DNA from: Patescibacteria group bacterium | GTDB taxonomy: Bacteria; Patescibacteriota; Gracilibacteria; UBA1369; JAHJTR01 | Direction of reading: 5' to 3' | Length of the DNA stretch: 14,902 nt | Assembly (NCBI GenBank): GCA_018829865.1 | Contig: JAHJTR010000229.1 | Span: 1 to 14,902, forward strand | Part shown: positions 13,062 through 14,902 of the stretch, one piece after another | How the letters are laid out: each line of letters begins with the position of its first letter | Numbering within the stretch: position 1 is the stretch's first letter | Position numbers and translations under genes: made by a program | Notes under the pieces: model-generated | Databases searched by the model: none | Seen by the model: only the letters and a program-made list of their open reading frames with translations | Told to the model about the DNA's origin: nothing

Positions 13062-14012
13062 TTATTTTATGGAATAGTAGTCAGTTAGTTGAATTGCTCC
13101 GTTTGCGTAAATTTCTTTAATGATTTTTGGGGCCATCTTAAGATATTCTTTTTCTGAATATGGTTTGTTGAGGATGTGAAATTTTTTATCTTTTAGATTG
13201 ATGCATCCTATGCAGTTTTCGCAGCTGAAACAGTGGGCGCAGAGTGTCATAAATTTTGAATCGGTTACAAAGAAACAATGTTTGCCGAATTCGAGGTTGC
13301 TGCATTCCAGGCAATCATAGCAGTTGCCGATTCCGTTGCAATTATTGATGTCACAGCAAAGTAGGCCATTTGTGGAATCCATTGTATATGCGGCTAAATC
13401 CAGATTTGATGAGTTGTAGCAGCTTTCGGCCAGGGTTGCGTTTGCCAGATAATCTCCGATGCTCATTCGACTGTTATTTAAGACCATGTTTAATCTGGGG
13501 ATGGTTTTTTTTAGGGGTAGGAGTTTTTCCAATATTTCGTTTGCCGTGTATTTGTCGAGGATGTTTTTTCTTTCAGCCAGATACGCTTCTTCATTTTTAT
13601 GATCTATATTGAAAATGTGAAATTTTTTGCTTTTAAGGCCTACGCAAGCCAAGCAGTCTTCACAGTCCGTTAAATTTTCTGATAAATCACACCTTTGGCA
13701 ATCAACGCAATTTACTAAAAAATTACAGTCTTTGGTGTCATTGCAATCAGAGCATTCGTAGCAATTCTTAGCGTTTGTGCAGTAATTTAAATCGTAGCTT
13801 TGAGTGCAGTCGTTGCAGAAAAAACAATAGCCGCAATCTTGTAATCCGCTTGAATTAAAACAATAATAGCAATTTTCGCTGTCCGCTAAAAAATTTGAAT
13901 ATTGGCAATTTGCAGTGCGAAAATTGTACGCGGCCATGCGCGGTTCTGATTTGGCTAATTTGCTAAAATCCTCAAGAAATGGCACGTTTTTGATTTTATA
14001 TATTGATGACAT
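13062..14012 (-). CDS. Cys-rich repeat protein with two related modules
   Basis: I choose ATG 14012 (316 residues). The in-frame TTG at 14045 is unlikely because it is itself the TTGACA -35 box of a promoter. About 31 cysteines occur, mostly as CxxC or NCYxC groups (NCYYCF, CGYCFFCNDC, NCYECSDC, NCVDCQRC, NCYDCLEC, CAHCFSCENC). Two modules end in nearly the same motif: CVGLKSKKFHIFN (about 124-135), followed by NEEAYLAERKNIL, and CINLKDKKFHILN (about 270-282), followed by SEKEYLKMAPKII. This points to an internal duplication and probably several metal sites. The N-terminal FLEDFSKLAKSEPR matches, from memory, the segment after the zinc ribbon in CPR 'CaiB/BaiF'-labelled proteins, so this looks like the detached C-terminal part of that family. 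No membrane segment. Function unknown. Confidence 0.82.
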   Translation of the reverse strand: MSSIYKIKNVPFLEDFSKLAKSEPRMAAYNFRTANCQYSNFLADSENCYYCFNSSGLQDCGYCFFCNDCTQSYDLNYCTNAKNCYECSDCNDTKDCNFLVNCVDCQRCDLSENLTDCEDCLACVGLKSKKFHIFNIDHKNEEAYLAERKNILDKYTANEILEKLLPLKKTIPRLNMVLNNSRMSIGDYLANATLAESCYNSSNLDLAAYTMDSTNGLLCCDINNCNGIGNCYDCLECSNLEFGKHCFFVTDSKFMTLCAHCFSCENCIGCINLKDKKFHILNKPYSEKEYLKMAPKIIKEIYANGAIQLTDYYSIK

Positions 14013-14015
14013 TTT

Positions 14016-14045
14016 ACTATATTGGGGTGTATAAACAAATGTCAA
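14016..14045 (-). promoter_or_regulatory. Promoter of the Cys-rich/deaminase cluster
   Basis: On the minus strand a perfect TTGACA (14045-14040) and TATAGT (14021-14016) are 18 bp apart. The predicted start falls at about 14009-14011, almost on the ATG at 14010-14012. The mRNA would be leaderless, or translation would begin at a later ATG such as 13934. Confidence 0.55.
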
Positions 14046-14076
14046 ATTGAGGGAGTTTGGTTGTAATTCATTTTGA

Positions 14077-14105
14077 GTTACAGAGTGGGTGTATAGTGGT
14101 AGAAT
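14077..14105 (+). promoter_or_regulatory. Extended -10 promoter of the dehydrogenase gene
   Basis: GTTACA (14077-14082) and TAGAAT (14100-14105) have 17-bp spacing, and TGG (14097-14099) makes an extended -10. The start near 14112 leaves a leader of about 54 nt, which contains a 12-codon ATG-to-TAA frame (14117-14155) of doubtful meaning. Confidence 0.55.
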
Positions 14106-14165
14106 AAAATTAAATTATGTTTGGAACTATTCGTAATTTAGAATTAATTACTTAATAAAAAAAAT

Positions 14166-14902
14166 ATGAAAAATAAAATTGCAATTGTAACAGGTGGGAA
14201 CAGTGGAATCGGTGAAGGTATTGTGACTTCATTTTTGCGGCAAGGCGCTAAAGTGGCGGTTTTTTGTCATAATGAAGCTGATTTTGCTGCGATGCAGGAG
14301 CGTCACTCCGAAAATAAAGATCAAATGATGGGGGTAGGGATTGATACTTCTAAAAAAGAGGATTGGGATAGTGCGGTTAAGCAGGTGATTGAAAAATGGG
14401 GGACGGTTGATATTTTGGTGAATAATGCGGGGATTTTGATTATGAAGGATGTTGCTGAGCTTTCTGTCGATGAATTTCACGATGTGATTCATGTGAATCT
14501 TTTGGGATATTTTTATGGGATGAAGCAGGTGATTCCGATTATGAAAGAGAAAAAATATGGGAGGATTATTAACGTGGCTTCGATTGCGGGCTTAAAAGGA
14601 TGGGCTCAATTGTCGGCTTATTGTGCGAGTAAATTTGGCGTGATTGGGCTGACAAAAAGTAGTGCTATTGATTTGGCGCCGCATGGGATTACGGTGAATG
14701 CGATTTGTCCGGGGCTTATTGAGACGGATATGACTAAAGGCATGTTGAGTGATCCTGCGATGAAGCAGGGATTGATGCAGGGGATTCCTGTGGGGCGCGC
14801 CGGGCAGCCTGAGGATATTGCCAGGGTTGCGGTTTATTTGGCGGAGAGTGGGGCTTCATTTGTTACAGGTACGACTAATGTGGTTGATGGTGGGAATATT
14901 GC
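14166..14902 (+). CDS. FabG-like short-chain dehydrogenase/reductase, cut at right edge
   Basis: This is a classical SDR enzyme that oxidises or reduces alcohol/carbonyl groups with NAD(P)(H). The Rossmann cofactor motif TGGNSGIG is at 9-16 and NNAG at 86-89. The catalytic set is Asn111, Ser139 (NVASIAG), Tyr152 and Lys156 (AYCASKFG), followed by NAICPGLIETDM (178-189). After 245 codons the window ends within VVDGGNI, the usual C-terminal segment, so only a few residues are missing. The closest textbook relative is 3-oxoacyl-ACP reductase (FabG), but SDR substrates cannot be told from motifs, and no fatty-acid synthesis genes are visible here; a sugar or other alcohol dehydrogenase is equally possible. 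The ATG at 14166 follows an A-rich leader without a Shine-Dalgarno motif and is divergent from the Cys-rich cluster. Confidence 0.92.
   Translation, partial: MKNKIAIVTGGNSGIGEGIVTSFLRQGAKVAVFCHNEADFAAMQERHSENKDQMMGVGIDTSKKEDWDSAVKQVIEKWGTVDILVNNAGILIMKDVAELSVDEFHDVIHVNLLGYFYGMKQVIPIMKEKKYGRIINVASIAGLKGWAQLSAYCASKFGVIGLTKSSAIDLAPHGITVNAICPGLIETDMTKGMLSDPAMKQGLMQGIPVGRAGQPEDIARVAVYLAESGASFVTGTTNVVDGGNI

Noticed and set aside
14117..14155. Leader peptide of 12 codons before the dehydrogenase gene
   Set aside because: It has no attenuator structure or codon run for one amino acid, and a short ATG-to-TAA frame in an AT-rich leader is easily due to chance.
1..14902. tRNA, rRNA or riboswitch genes
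   Set aside because: I saw no tRNA-like T-loop/anticodon arrangement or known riboswitch core in the intergenic gaps, all of which are short apart from the palindrome array.

Overview
The window is AT-rich bacterial DNA and most resembles a candidate-phylum (Patescibacteria/CPR) genome, perhaps of the Peregrinibacteria type. The grounds are a split version of a Cys-rich/zinc-ribbon protein family that I recall mainly from CPR genomes, a conserved-looking acidic-tailed hypothetical, small housekeeping genes, no visible Shine-Dalgarno motif in front of any gene, and standard-code genes. The lineage is an inference from gene content, not a database result. All 14 stop codons inside the window are TAA. 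The + strand is G- and T-rich whichever strand is coding, which suggests that it is the leading replication strand throughout.

Layout. 1-3215 is a minus-strand block: the start of a tRNA-dihydrouridine synthase with its own promoter; a TPR-like, Pro/Thr-rich membrane protein followed by a terminator; an acidic-tailed conserved hypothetical that drives this pair from a strong promoter; and an FtsQ-like division protein. 3341-4647 is a plus-strand pair of rRNA methyltransferases (rsmG, rlmE). 4651-6018 is a minus-strand protein with a PD-(D/E)XK nuclease-like core; its start is moved inward here because a TTGACA promoter lies inside the longer frame. A divergent promoter drives a stand-alone PAS protein (6181-6654). 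6800-9895 is a pyruvate formate-lyase operon (pflB-pflA) with all radical and active-site residues in place. 10032-11054 is a lipoprotein with a duplicated beta-rich domain.

11055-11511 holds no gene. It contains a dense array of about 23-bp palindromes (GGAGCAG...CTGCTCC type) closed by a bidirectional terminator. Two palindromes inside a 70-bp direct duplication show a compensatory base change, which supports a longer two-palindrome hairpin. 11512-14012 is a minus-strand cluster, in transcription order: a Cys-rich repeat protein, a kinase-dCMP deaminase fusion, a zinc-ribbon protein and a 43-residue basic protein. The Cys-rich and zinc-ribbon genes look like two halves of one protein family, separated by the nucleotide-metabolism gene. 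The window ends in a plus-strand FabG-like short-chain dehydrogenase that is cut by the edge.

Functionally the window mixes translation and RNA modification (dus, rsmG, rlmE), cell division (ftsQ), anaerobic pyruvate cleavage to acetyl-CoA and formate (pflBA), pyrimidine deoxynucleotide supply (dCMP to dUMP) and several uncharacterised surface or metal-binding proteins. The least explained parts are the palindrome array, the split Cys-rich operon and the nuclease-like protein.
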